Under the pieces are notes generated by a model. That model was given only the letters and a program-made list of their open reading frames with translations. It was not told the DNA's origin and made no database searches. DNA of 64,000 nucleotides from Sporosarcina trichiuri (lineage in GTDB: Bacteria; Bacillota; Bacilli; Bacillales_A; Planococcaceae): NCBI RefSeq assembly GCF_030406775.1, contig NZ_CP129119.1:1956001-2020000 (forward strand), written 5' to 3'. The stretch's first letter is position 1. The number at the start of each line of letters is the position of its first letter. Of this stretch, positions 44,374 to 52,557 are shown one piece after another. A program made the translations under genes and the position numbers.

Positions 44374-44411
44374 AAATCAGGGGAAAGGCAGATAAACTGC
44401 CTTTCCTGATT
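44374..44411 (-). terminator. Terminator of the main S-layer gene
   Basis: Minus strand ATCAGGAAAGGCAG-TTTAT-CTGCCTTTCCCCTGAT followed by TTTTTTC: a long stem with one mismatch. Only about 50 bp remain before the next S-layer-type gene, so that gene needs read-through or a promoter overlapping this region (TATACT near 44348 is a candidate -10). Confidence 0.85.
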
Positions 44412-44415
44412 ATTA

Positions 44416-47400
44416 TTATTTGTTGACTGTTACTTTTGCAGCGTTAATCGTAGCTGCATCATATTTACCTTGCAATGTTACAGAGTAACGATCAGGATTC
44501 AGTGAACTCTTAACGAATGTGTGTGTAGTTCCATCCACAACAATTGTGTAAGAAGAACCTTTCATATCAGCACTCAAATTGCTTTCAAGGAAGGATACGA
44601 GTGTTTGACCAAGTCCGTTATCCTTAATTTGGTTACCTGCATTAAGTGCACCGAATGTAGTCACGTTCGCCTCTCCTTTACCGATCAACGCTGCCTGAGC
44701 ATTCTTCAATGCTGTTGTAGCAGCTGTAACTTCTGCTTCAGTAGCATTAGCTTTTGCGTTAACTGCTTCAGCAGCAGTCAATGCGTTCTTGAATGTAGTC
44801 CAAGAAGCCGCAGTGTAATCTGCTTCCACTTTAGTTTTTGCATCAGTGATAGCTGCTGCAAGAGCCGCCTTGTCGACAACTACATCACCAGGCTTCTGGT
44901 CCTTCGGTGCTTTTGCAATTTCAGTAATTCCAGAGATAGCAACACCGTTAGCGGACTTCAAGCCCTTAGAAAGGTTGATGACGTTAGAGTTGCCATTCAA
45001 TGTTCCGTCTGGAAGAGTGATGGTAACTTTCTCGTAACCGTCTTTCACGTTGCCGTTGCTGTCAGCCAATGTGAATTTCGCGCCTTTCGGCAATTCTTTA
45101 CCGTTCAGCGTGTAGTTCGAAGCGTTCAGCGCGTTCTCTGTGTTGCCTGTGTACTGGACAGCAGATGTGAAGTTGAGGACAACTTCGTCAGCGCCTGTAC
45201 CGTTCAGGTAGAAGTCCACACCGTCGTACTTGTCAGTCTTGACAGCGAACAATGTCGCAGCAGGTGACTTCGTGACAGTGAATTTCTGAGTCAATGTAGA
45301 AGCTGCGTTACCTACATCATCCGTTACGTTACGGACAACAAGCTCCCAGTCTTCTGCGAATCCAGCTTCGTCAACTTCTGTCTGCAGATCGCGGACAGGC
45401 TTGACGAGGAAGCCGTCTTCCATTTTGTCTGCATAACGGACAACTTGGCCGTCAACAGTGATCTTCTTGCCATCTTTGTTCGTTCCGATGAATTCAACAA
45501 CCACTTTCGGGATTGTAGAACCTTGAAGCTGGGATGGTGTGTTCAGACCTGGATCGAGATCGCGGTCTTTAACAGGCTTGTCGAAACGTACATCGAAGTG
45601 GCCTTTCCAGTCGCCAGTTGTTATCTGCTTCGGTGTGCCGACCAATTTCGGGCTTGTAGTATCCGGAGTTGCAAGAGCAGAACCGGAGTAGCTCAAGTCG
45701 ATTTCCTGCTTGAAGTTCTTCTTCTCGTTTGCAGGGTTTTCTACTTTATCCTTATCAAGGACCATGCGGAACTTGTGGTTGTAGTAGTTATCGTTTGTAT
45801 TCTTCGTATCGAACAATACAGTCCAGTCTTCAGTCAATTCATACAGATATTCTGTATTCATCGTGTATGTGTTGTTCTCGTTATAAGAAGTCACTTTGAA
45901 TTCAGGAGTCTTCTTAAGGTTTGGAACAGCTCCAGCTACTGCAGGAACCCACTCTTTTGCATCTTCGTTGTAAACTTCAAGTTTCATGTCAGCTGGCTTG
46001 AAGCCTTCCACGAATGTGTTGAAGTTCACGCGGAACTGCTCTGGCGATTCGACTTTTGCAGTTGCTGCAGGGATAACATCGCTGCCTTGTACTGTGAAGT
46101 CGAGGATCTGGTTCGTCGACTCGTTGCCAGCGAAGTCTTTGATGCCTGACAGCTGGATGGAGTGCTTACCGGATTTGATGAAACGGTCAGTTTTGACAAC
46201 CAGCTTGTTACGGAAGTCACCTTCTGTCTGGCTGAATTCACCGTTTTCAACTGACTTGATAGTAACTGTTCCGCCGTCGATCAGGAGCTGCTGCTTCTGA
46301 ACGTCCTGGATCGGCTCTGAGAATGTTACTTCCAGCTCGTTGTAAGCTGTCTGTGCAACAGAAGTCGCTTCCGGCTGACGAGCGTCAGTCAGGATGAACG
46401 AGCGGCTGTTGACTGTTCCTTCTTTAGTGATCTGACCGACAGTCACTGTCTTGTTGTTCGCCAGAGTTGTGTCTTTGTCAAGGATCACTTCGATCGCTTT
46501 CGAGTTGTTCGGCACTGCTTTGTAACCGACAATCTTCTTGTTGTTTGTCTGGTTGACAGTCAATCCAAGCGGGTTGTCGCCAAGGAATGAAGATGGTGCA
46601 ACATCTTTGTCGAAGAAGACAGTCAGGCGGTCCGCCATGTTGGATTCTGCGCCAGTGATGAGTGCTGTCTGCCAAGCTGTTCCGGAAGCCGGAGTGAACT
46701 TCACAGTTGTCGAGCTGACAAGCTTACCGATTTCGTCATTCCACTTCGAATCAGGAGCTGCTTCGATCAAGCGAGCAGTTACAATTGAATCAAGTGTCGT
46801 TTTGCTGAACTCGGAAGTGAGGACAACAGTCGCAACACCGTCTTGAACAGTTACACGGTTGTTAGCCAATTGGCCGTAAGTTGCATCGAACTTCAATACA
46901 AGGTCGTCTGCATCTTTCGCAACTACGCCGTTCTCGTCGACGATTTTCGCAGTGATGACAGTGTTGTCTCCGCCGTCAGCAGTGATGGAGCCCTTGGAAG
47001 CTGTCAGGATCAGACGGTTGCCTTCCACTACTGGTGGGTTAGGATCAACTGGTTCGATCTTGTCTTTGAGTGCATACAAGAACTTCGCGAAGTCGCCGCG
47101 TTTGATTGGGTTCTGTGTTCCGAATTGTGTTTTGTTGATACCGTTTGTTACGTTGTTCGCAACCAGTGCATCCACTGCTGCGTCATAACGGTCGGATACG
47201 TCTGTGAAGCTGTTTGAAGTCGTGCCAGCTTTCAGCTCGAACGCTTTTTGAAGCATGATTGCCGCTTCACCGCGTGTGATGTTGTCTTCAAAGCCGAACT
47301 TTGTAGCTGTCTTACCGTTGATAACGCCAGCCTTCTTCAAAGAGTTGACTGCAAGCTTACCACGGTTCGGAACGTCGGAGAAACCAGCTGAAGGTGCTTT

Positions 47401-47670
47401 CTCGTCGTTCAGGCCAGCAGCGTTAGCGATCATGATTGCAGCGTCGCCGCGTTTGATCTGCATGCTGATACCGAATTGAGTTTCTGTCATACCTTTTGCG
47501 ATGTTGTATTCGACAACAAAGTTGACTGCATCCTTATAAGAAGCAGGTACGTCCGTGAATGCAGAAGTTGATACATTCGCAGATGCTACTGGTACGATCG
47601 CAGAAGCGACGAGTGTAGCCGTTGCAGCTGTTGCTACAAACTTTTTGTACGATTTTGGTTGTTGAGCCAT
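44416..47670 (-). CDS. Main S-layer protein with three N-terminal SLH domains
   Basis: A 1084-residue exported protein. Signal peptide ends near VASAN. Three SLH domains lie at about 35-80, 95-140 and 155-200 (FTDVPASYKDAVNFV, RGDAAIMIANA, TRGEAAIMLQKAF, KRGDFAKFLYALK). A long series of Ig-like and SbsC-like modules follows, then a FIVAR-like helical module near 970-1030 (AAAITDAKTKVEADYTAASW) and a final beta module. It should self-assemble into the paracrystalline surface layer, anchored by SLH domains to pyruvylated wall polysaccharide. GGGAGGA lies 9 nt before the ATG. Preceded by a strong promoter and a long leader. Codon use is biased as in highly expressed genes. Confidence 0.95.
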   Translation of the reverse strand: MAQQPKSYKKFVATAATATLVASAIVPVASANVSTSAFTDVPASYKDAVNFVVEYNIAKGMTETQFGISMQIKRGDAAIMIANAAGLNDEKAPSAGFSDVPNRGKLAVNSLKKAGVINGKTATKFGFEDNITRGEAAIMLQKAFELKAGTTSNSFTDVSDRYDAAVDALVANNVTNGINKTQFGTQNPIKRGDFAKFLYALKDKIEPVDPNPPVVEGNRLILTASKGSITADGGDNTVITAKIVDENGVVAKDADDLVLKFDATYGQLANNRVTVQDGVATVVLTSEFSKTTLDSIVTARLIEAAPDSKWNDEIGKLVSSTTVKFTPASGTAWQTALITGAESNMADRLTVFFDKDVAPSSFLGDNPLGLTVNQTNNKKIVGYKAVPNNSKAIEVILDKDTTLANNKTVTVGQITKEGTVNSRSFILTDARQPEATSVAQTAYNELEVTFSEPIQDVQKQQLLIDGGTVTIKSVENGEFSQTEGDFRNKLVVKTDRFIKSGKHSIQLSGIKDFAGNESTNQILDFTVQGSDVIPAATAKVESPEQFRVNFNTFVEGFKPADMKLEVYNEDAKEWVPAVAGAVPNLKKTPEFKVTSYNENNTYTMNTEYLYELTEDWTVLFDTKNTNDNYYNHKFRMVLDKDKVENPANEKKNFKQEIDLSYSGSALATPDTTSPKLVGTPKQITTGDWKGHFDVRFDKPVKDRDLDPGLNTPSQLQGSTIPKVVVEFIGTNKDGKKITVDGQVVRYADKMEDGFLVKPVRDLQTEVDEAGFAEDWELVVRNVTDDVGNAASTLTQKFTVTKSPAATLFAVKTDKYDGVDFYLNGTGADEVVLNFTSAVQYTGNTENALNASNYTLNGKELPKGAKFTLADSNGNVKDGYEKVTITLPDGTLNGNSNVINLSKGLKSANGVAISGITEIAKAPKDQKPGDVVVDKAALAAAITDAKTKVEADYTAASWTTFKNALTAAEAVNAKANATEAEVTAATTALKNAQAALIGKGEANVTTFGALNAGNQIKDNGLGQTLVSFLESNLSADMKGSSYTIVVDGTTHTFVKSSLNPDRYSVTLQGKYDAATINAAKVTVNK

Positions 47671-47754
47671 TGTGTAGTATTCCTCCCTGTTTTAGGTAAT
47701 CCTATTTCACCGATGTTGCCACCGGTCATGAAATACAGTTTAACTATACCACCG

Positions 47755-47808
47755 ATTTCTCTGTAAATCTACAAATCTTCAAAAAGATTTCACGGATTAC
47801 AGAGAAAT
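47755..47808 (-). promoter_or_regulatory. Structured leader of the S-layer mRNA
   Basis: Nested inverted repeats: outer 12-bp stem ATTTCTCTGTAA/TTACAGAGAAAT and inner AAATCTT/AAGATTT. It sits in a roughly 150-nt 5' leader, consistent with the long stabilising leaders known for S-layer messages. Confidence 0.6.
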
Positions 47809-47831
47809 TGCAGTATCTAAACTCTTATTCT

Positions 47832-47859
47832 ATTATACACATGCGATTTTCCATTGCAA
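47832..47859 (-). promoter_or_regulatory. S-layer promoter
   Basis: Minus strand TTGCAA, 16-nt spacer, TATAAT, about 165 bp upstream of the S-layer start codon. Confidence 0.65.
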
Positions 47860-48015
47860 CGTTTTTCATGTGCAGGTAAACATTTCTTTTTCGAAACATT
47901 CCGGAACCCTTATTACAGTAGTGTTGACGCGGCATGACAGCCAGGCCGGGCAGGTTCCGTCCCTTTCTTTATCGGTCACTAAAGTCTAGTATTCAGATTT
48001 ATTTTCTTCCATTTT

Positions 48016-48056
48016 AAAACCCATGAATGATTGTCATAATCATTCATGGGTTTTCC
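48016..48056. terminator. Bidirectional-looking terminator after the O-antigen-ligase-like gene
   Basis: AAAACCCATGAATGATT-GTCAT-AATCATTCATGGGTTTT: a long perfect stem with A/T flanks. On the minus strand it ends the ligase-like gene. Confidence 0.8.
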
Positions 48057-48070
48057 AGTATTTCCGTATT

Positions 48071-49489
48071 TTATTCCAGATCGGGCTTGATGGTGCCGTC
48101 TTTCGACACGACCGTCACGGCGGCGAGCAGGAACGCGAGCCAGACGGAGACCGATGGTGCCGTCAGCGTGTGCCCTGCCGTGTAGGCGATGCCGATGCCG
48201 ACGAGGAACGCGACGCCCGTCAGGATGCTGAAGTAGTTAAAGTTCTCTTTCAGGTTCGTCACGAACTTGATGATGAACTTGCCGGCGAACCAGACGATCG
48301 GCGCCACCATGTAGATGAACCCGAGAATGCCGAAGGAGAAGAACCAGTCGTGGAAGTCCATCTCAATCATCTTGAGCGGCTTATGCGGCCCGGGGACGTC
48401 GTAGTTCCCTGCGAAGCCCATTCCGAACAGTTTCTGGGAAATCGGGGCGTCCTTAAATTGTTCGATGTAATCCGCCTTGTACGTCTCCCGGCTGCTGAAG
48501 ACGAGGTTCTCGAACTGCTCGGCGTTAATGAGCGGTTCTTCTGGCTCCTCTTCCCCATCCGGCGGCAGTTGGTTGCCGTCCTCGTCGACAGGCACCTGCG
48601 GTTTCTCGAGTGAGATGCCAAGAATGTCGAGGTGGGCGTACATATTGCCGAACACCGGCGTGAATGGTGTCGAGACGACGAGGGCGATCAGCAGCAGAAG
48701 CGACACGAACGAGTTCGCCTTCACCCGCTGCCGGGCTGGATACTCCTTCGTTGTCAGCAGTAATAGCAGACTTCCGAAGAAGATGCTGAGCAGCACGATC
48801 AGGATGCCGCCGTAACCGACCTTCGTTCCGAGCGCGAGCATCGCGAGCGACAGCAGGACGAACGGCAGCCAGTGCAGGAACTTGCGCGTCGTCGTCTGCT
48901 TGTAGACAGCAAACAGTGCGGTGATCGGCAGGAGGATCGACATCGACGCGCCGATCTCGTTACCCGCATAGAACCAGCCGGTCCAGCCTTCCTTCGAGCG
49001 GGCATAGTTCGCCATGCTCGTGCCGGTCAGGTGGGCGATGATGAACACGACACTGATCGTCAGTGAGGCGATCAGGAAGTAGTTGACGAGCTGACGTGCC
49101 GTATCCGACCCGTCCTCTTTTTTCATTGCTTCCAAGATCAGCAGGAAACCGAAGAACAGGACGTGGAAGTAGACGACCTTCGTATAGTATGTAAGTTCCT
49201 GCACAATATAGAACGGTTCTTTAACGGTATAGCCTACAATAAAGTTGATGATGACAAATACGGCCAGCCCCGCAAGATACAGTAGGTACAGCCGGGCCCG
49301 TTTGCTTTTCCGTGACTCGTTGAGTATCCAGACGGCCATGGCGGCAAGATACGCGAGACGGATGATGACGCCGAGCGTCAACGGAAGGTCGATGAACAAG
49401 AGCGACGCCGTGGTGAGGACATCGATGATCGGCTGGATCATGACGAACGCCACCAGCGCTAGCATGATGTTGTGTCGGTTAAGTTCCAT
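48071..49489 (-). CDS. O-antigen ligase / polymerase-like membrane protein
   Basis: About 472 residues with 10-12 predicted transmembrane helices and one large outer loop near 330-400 (acidic, with PPDGEEEPEEP). This is the layout of Wzy/WaaL-type enzymes that polymerise or ligate undecaprenyl-linked glycans outside the membrane. It is the likely polymerase or ligase for the secondary cell-wall polysaccharide encoded alongside. I start at ATG 49489 (MELNRHN) with GAGGAA upstream. The open frame extends 75 codons further, but that part is only the translation of the palindromic repeats at 49528. Confidence 0.8.
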   Translation of the reverse strand: MELNRHNIMLALVAFVMIQPIIDVLTTASLLFIDLPLTLGVIIRLAYLAAMAVWILNESRKSKRARLYLLYLAGLAVFVIINFIVGYTVKEPFYIVQELTYYTKVVYFHVLFFGFLLILEAMKKEDGSDTARQLVNYFLIASLTISVVFIIAHLTGTSMANYARSKEGWTGWFYAGNEIGASMSILLPITALFAVYKQTTTRKFLHWLPFVLLSLAMLALGTKVGYGGILIVLLSIFFGSLLLLLTTKEYPARQRVKANSFVSLLLLIALVVSTPFTPVFGNMYAHLDILGISLEKPQVPVDEDGNQLPPDGEEEPEEPLINAEQFENLVFSSRETYKADYIEQFKDAPISQKLFGMGFAGNYDVPGPHKPLKMIEMDFHDWFFSFGILGFIYMVAPIVWFAGKFIIKFVTNLKENFNYFSILTGVAFLVGIGIAYTAGHTLTAPSVSVWLAFLLAAVTVVSKDGTIKPDLE

Positions 49490-49527
49490 TGGGGCAGGTT
49501 CCTCTTTCGTTTGTTGGTTTGAATGCC

Positions 49528-49587
49528 GGGGGACAGACTGCTGCACCATTCGCGTTCGTCCGCGAATTGGGCTGCAGCCTGTCCCCC
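49528..49587. repeat. 60-nt nested palindrome, type A, copy 1
   Basis: GGGGGACAG...CTGTCCCCC with inner arms CCATTCGCG/CGCGAATTGG around a 6-nt loop: a nearly continuous 27-bp imperfect stem. Identical in size and plan to copies at 56459 and 56743. Confidence 0.8.
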
Positions 49588-49700
49588 TGTGAATGAGAGA
49601 GACGATATGCAGGGAGATAGCCCCGCAAACACGGTTCTGTGGTTTTGGCACGGGTGGGTTCCGCCGGATGGAGCGCTTGGGTGGCGGTTCCATTCTACCC

Positions 49701-49760
49701 GGGTATCTGTGCACGTCACAATTCGCGGAAGTACGCGAATGGTGTCGTGCACAGGTACCC
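49701..49760. repeat. 60-nt nested palindrome, type B, copy 1
   Basis: GGGTATCTGTGCACG...CGTGCACAGGTACCC with the same inner core ATTCGCG/CGCGAAT as type A. It lies 113 nt after type A copy 1, the same distance as in the second locus (56518 to 56632). Confidence 0.8.
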
Positions 49761-49833
49761 TGGTCTTTTTTCTTTTCTCTCTGCTATATCCCACTGGCAG
49801 TGGAAGCTGCATGCCCTCCACGCTCCGTTGCTC

Positions 49834-49955
49834 GGAGCGCAGGACCGGCGACTCCTGGGGGATTAGCGAGCTAGTTGAGACCCCACAGGAGCGAAGCGAC
49901 GAGGAGGCTCAACGCTCGCCCCCCGGAAAGCGCCGGGTCCGGAGCGCAGAGCAAC
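49834..49955 (+). repeat. Bacillaceae-type intergenic repeat, copy 1
   Basis: GGAGCGCAGGACCGGCGACTCC ... ACAGGAGCGAAGCG ... CGGAAAGCGCCGGGTCCGGAGCGCAG. It shares the GCGACTCC, AGGAGCGAAGCGA-GAGGAGGCT and CGGAAAGCG blocks with copies at 52341 (same strand) and 52176 (opposite strand). Similar elements are widespread between genes in Bacillaceae; their function is not settled. Confidence 0.7.
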
Positions 49956-49967
49956 ACCGTTAGGCAC

Positions 49968-51242
49968 TCAGTTCTTCGAGTTGCCGAGGACGTGTGTCCG
50001 GAAGCCGGCATCTTCCCATTTGGCGCGGTCGATGCAGTTTTTGGCGTCGATGAGGAGCTTGTCCTTCATGAGGCCGCTGACCGACGATGGGTCGAGTTGC
50101 TTGAAGCTGTCGTGGCTTGTCAGGATGACGATCGCTGACGCGTCCTTGACGGCGTCTTCGAGACTTTGCGTCTGCAGGGCGAGCTGGTTCTGCTTGATGT
50201 GCGGGTCGTAGGCGGACACGATCATACCCTTCTGCGTCATCTGCTCGATGACGTCGAGCGACGGGCTTTCGCGCATGTCGTCGATGTTGCCTTTGAATGC
50301 GAGGCCGAGCACGGCGACTTTCGGCTGTTCGGCGTTCATTGCGGAAAGCAGGTCCGCCGTCAGCTGCGCGGTGTATTCCGGCATCCGGTCGTTCGTCTTG
50401 CGCGACAGGTGGATCAGCTTCGCGAGTTCCGGATTGAGCTCGACTAAGAACCACGGATCGACTGCGATGCAGTGGCCGCCGACGCCCGGTCCCGGCTGGT
50501 GGATGTTGACGCGCGGGTGGAAGTTCGCCAGACGGATCGCTTCCCAGATATCGACGTCGATCGTCTCCGCGATCTTCGCGAGTTCATTCGCAAACGCGAT
50601 GTTGACGTCGCGGTACGTGTTCTCCATCACCTTGACGAGTTCCGCTGTCGTATCGTCGGTCTCGTGCAGTTCCCCTTTGACGAATGAACGGTACAGTTCG
50701 GATGTGGCGCGTGCGGATTCTTCGTTCACCCCGCCGATGATGCGGTCGTTCGACACGAGTTCCTCGAACACTTTGCCCGGGATGACGCGCTCCGGTGAGT
50801 GGGACACGAGGATGTCTTTGCCGATTTCAAGCCCGGTCGGCTCGAGTTCCGGAATGACGATATCCTGCACCGTCTTCGGCGGAACGGTCGATTCCAGGAT
50901 GACGAGGTTGCCTTTTTCGACAAATGGTGCAATGGATTTCGACGCGGACCGGATGTATTCCAGGTTCGCGGTCTTGTCGTCTTTGATTGGCGATGGCACT
51001 GCCAGGATGAAGACGTCCGCTTTCTCTGGTGTCGTCGACACGGTCAGATTGCCGCTGTCGATCGCTTCGTTCAGTTTCTCCTGCAGCCCGTTCTCTTCGA
51101 TATGCAGCTGTTTGTTGCCGATCATCTCGACCGCTGCTTCGTTGATGTCGACGCCGTGCACTTTGTGGCCGTGGGTCGCGAACATGACTGCCGTCGGGAG
51201 GCCGATGTAGCCGAGTCCGACAATACAAATGCTCTTTTTCAT
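49968..51242 (-). CDS. wecC: UDP-N-acetyl-D-mannosamine dehydrogenase type (WecC-like)
   Basis: NAD-dependent oxidation of UDP-ManNAc to UDP-ManNAcA for wall polysaccharide. 424 residues, normal for WecC. Rossmann motif IVGLGYIGLPTAVMFA (7-22), ESTVPPKT near 122, the lysine helix, and the catalytic cysteine in GPGVGGHCIAVDPWF (about 260), which is WecC-like and differs from the GGHCIGVDPYY of the dehydrogenase at 1055. It lies 40 bp downstream of the TagA-type transferase gene, so ManNAc and ManNAcA are probably in the same polymer. A true UDP-GlcNAc 2-epimerase is not in the window. Confidence 0.88.
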   Translation of the reverse strand: MKKSICIVGLGYIGLPTAVMFATHGHKVHGVDINEAAVEMIGNKQLHIEENGLQEKLNEAIDSGNLTVSTTPEKADVFILAVPSPIKDDKTANLEYIRSASKSIAPFVEKGNLVILESTVPPKTVQDIVIPELEPTGLEIGKDILVSHSPERVIPGKVFEELVSNDRIIGGVNEESARATSELYRSFVKGELHETDDTTAELVKVMENTYRDVNIAFANELAKIAETIDVDIWEAIRLANFHPRVNIHQPGPGVGGHCIAVDPWFLVELNPELAKLIHLSRKTNDRMPEYTAQLTADLLSAMNAEQPKVAVLGLAFKGNIDDMRESPSLDVIEQMTQKGMIVSAYDPHIKQNQLALQTQSLEDAVKDASAIVILTSHDSFKQLDPSSVSGLMKDKLLIDAKNCIDRAKWEDAGFRTHVLGNSKN

Positions 51243-51282
51243 GGGATTCTGCCTCTTTCCTTCTATAGAAAATGTCTAATTC

Positions 51283-52002
51283 TTATTTGGATTTATCCGC
51301 TAATACGCGCACGAGGAAACGCGGCAGGTTCATCTGCCGTTTCAGCCGCTTCGGGTCGCTGCACAGCCGGTAGAACCACTCCGTCCCGGTTTTGCGGAAC
51401 AAGGCCGGTGCACGTTTGACGGATCCAGAGAACACGTCGAAACTGCCGCCGACACCTTGAAAGACTAGGACGTCACGGAGCCTGTCCATGTTGCGCCGGA
51501 TCCACAATTCCTGCTTAGGGGAGCCGAGTGCGACAAAGAGGATCTTCGCGCCGCTGTCCCGGATGCGCTGCACGAGCGCTTCCTCGTCCTGTTCGTAGCC
51601 GTCGGTCATGCCCGCAATCGGGATGCCCGGGTAGTCGCGCTGGATGTTCGCGGCCGCTTTTTCGATCACTTCGCGTTTTGCGCCGTACAGGTAGACGGGC
51701 TGGTTATCGCTCGCTGCAAACTGCAGAAGCCGCGCCATCATGTCTACCCCGGTGACGCGGGATGTAATCGCACCCTTTTTCAGTTTCGATGCGAGCAGGA
51801 TGCCGACGCCGTCCGCGATCTGGAACGTCGCACCGTTGATGAGGTCCTTGACCTGCGCGTCTTTCTGCGCAGTCATGACCTTCTCGGGGTTGACCGCGAT
51901 GATCGTCGACTGCTCCCCCGCCGCCATGCGCTGCCGGATCTGTTCGATGATGCCTTCATATGTCAGAGGCGAGACGTTCACGCCTAAGTAGCTCTCTTTC
52001 AT
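51283..52002 (-). CDS. tagA: WecG/TagA/CpsF-family glycosyltransferase
   Basis: GT26 enzyme of 239 residues that adds ManNAc to undecaprenyl-PP-GlcNAc, the committed linkage-unit step for wall teichoic acid and pyruvylated wall polysaccharides. The family core is visible: INGATFQIADGVGILLASK (about 55-75), VTGVDMMARLL, VYLYGAKREVIEKAA, LFVALGSPKQELWI (about 163) and VFQGVGGSFDVFSG. Head of a two-gene minus-strand unit with wecC, divergent from csaB across a repeat-filled gap. The symbol follows the family; wall polysaccharide rather than teichoic acid is inferred from the csaB and SLH context. Confidence 0.88.
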   Translation of the reverse strand: MKESYLGVNVSPLTYEGIIEQIRQRMAAGEQSTIIAVNPEKVMTAQKDAQVKDLINGATFQIADGVGILLASKLKKGAITSRVTGVDMMARLLQFAASDNQPVYLYGAKREVIEKAAANIQRDYPGIPIAGMTDGYEQDEEALVQRIRDSGAKILFVALGSPKQELWIRRNMDRLRDVLVFQGVGGSFDVFSGSVKRAPALFRKTGTEWFYRLCSDPKRLKRQMNLPRFLVRVLADKSK

Positions 52003-52175
52003 TCCTGGGTGCCCCCACTTCTTGCTGTACTTTCAATTGTCTTAGTATAGCAGAAACGGGAACAGCTTGCACAGCCTGTTCGAACAGTGCTAAAATTACC
52101 CCGACAGTCTGCTCACTGGAGCGGGTTTTGATCTTAAATATAACAGCCCATCGGGCACGGCCTTCTGAAGCTTAT

Positions 52176-52270
52176 CGTCCGCTTTCCGCGGGCATGGCTT
52201 CAGCCGCTTCCCTCGCTTCGCTCAGTCCAGGGTCTTCAGCTCATGCTATTCCCGCAGGAGTCGGACGAAC
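52176..52270 (-). repeat. Bacillaceae-type intergenic repeat, copy 2 (inverted)
   Basis: On the minus strand: CCGACTCCTGCGGGAATAGC ... GAGCGAAGCGAGG ... CCCGCGGAAAGCGGACGATAAG. The same blocks occur in copies 1 and 3, with more divergence in the middle. Confidence 0.65.
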
Positions 52271-52340
52271 GCTTCTCCAGCCCTAACTGTTGCGCAAGGC
52301 ATCCTTCTTGAACGGACGTCGTTCTATTTTAAGGAGATCC

Positions 52341-52466
52341 GTTGATCGGAGTGCAGGGCGGCGACTCCTGGGGAATCGCGTAGTCCGAAGACCCCGCAGG
52401 AGCGAAGCGATGAGGAGGCTGAGGGCAAGCCCCCGGAAAGCGTCCGCCCGGAACGCAGATCAACAC
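52341..52466 (+). repeat. Bacillaceae-type intergenic repeat, copy 3
   Basis: GTTGATCGGAGTGCAGGGCG, GCGACTCCTGGGGAATCGCG, ACCCCGCAGGAGCGAAGCGA, TGAGGAGGCT, CCCCCGGAAAGCGTCCGCCC, GGAACGCAGATCAACACC. The ends can pair (GTTGATC.../...GATCAAC), so the unit may fold as one long structure. Confidence 0.7.
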
Positions 52467-52557
52467 CTTTGGTGTTTATTTTATTGGAAGAAAAGGTTTG
52501 ATTAGCAGGACGTCCCTTATTAAAAATGTATGTATTGGAACCAAGGAGGAAATTCAC

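Larger units (their letters stand above)
52003..52557. other. Repeat-filled gap between tagA and csaB
   Basis: 555 bp. It holds an inverted pair of Bacillaceae-type repeats (52176-52270 and 52341-52466). No gene is seen and no convincing promoter could be assigned for either divergent gene, although both must start here. Confidence 0.55.

Noticed and set aside
49490..49714. Seventy-five extra N-terminal codons on the O-antigen-ligase-like reading frame
   Set aside because: They are the translation of the nested palindromes and linker; similar reading frames appear in the repeat array at 56459. A good start with ribosome site lies at 49489.
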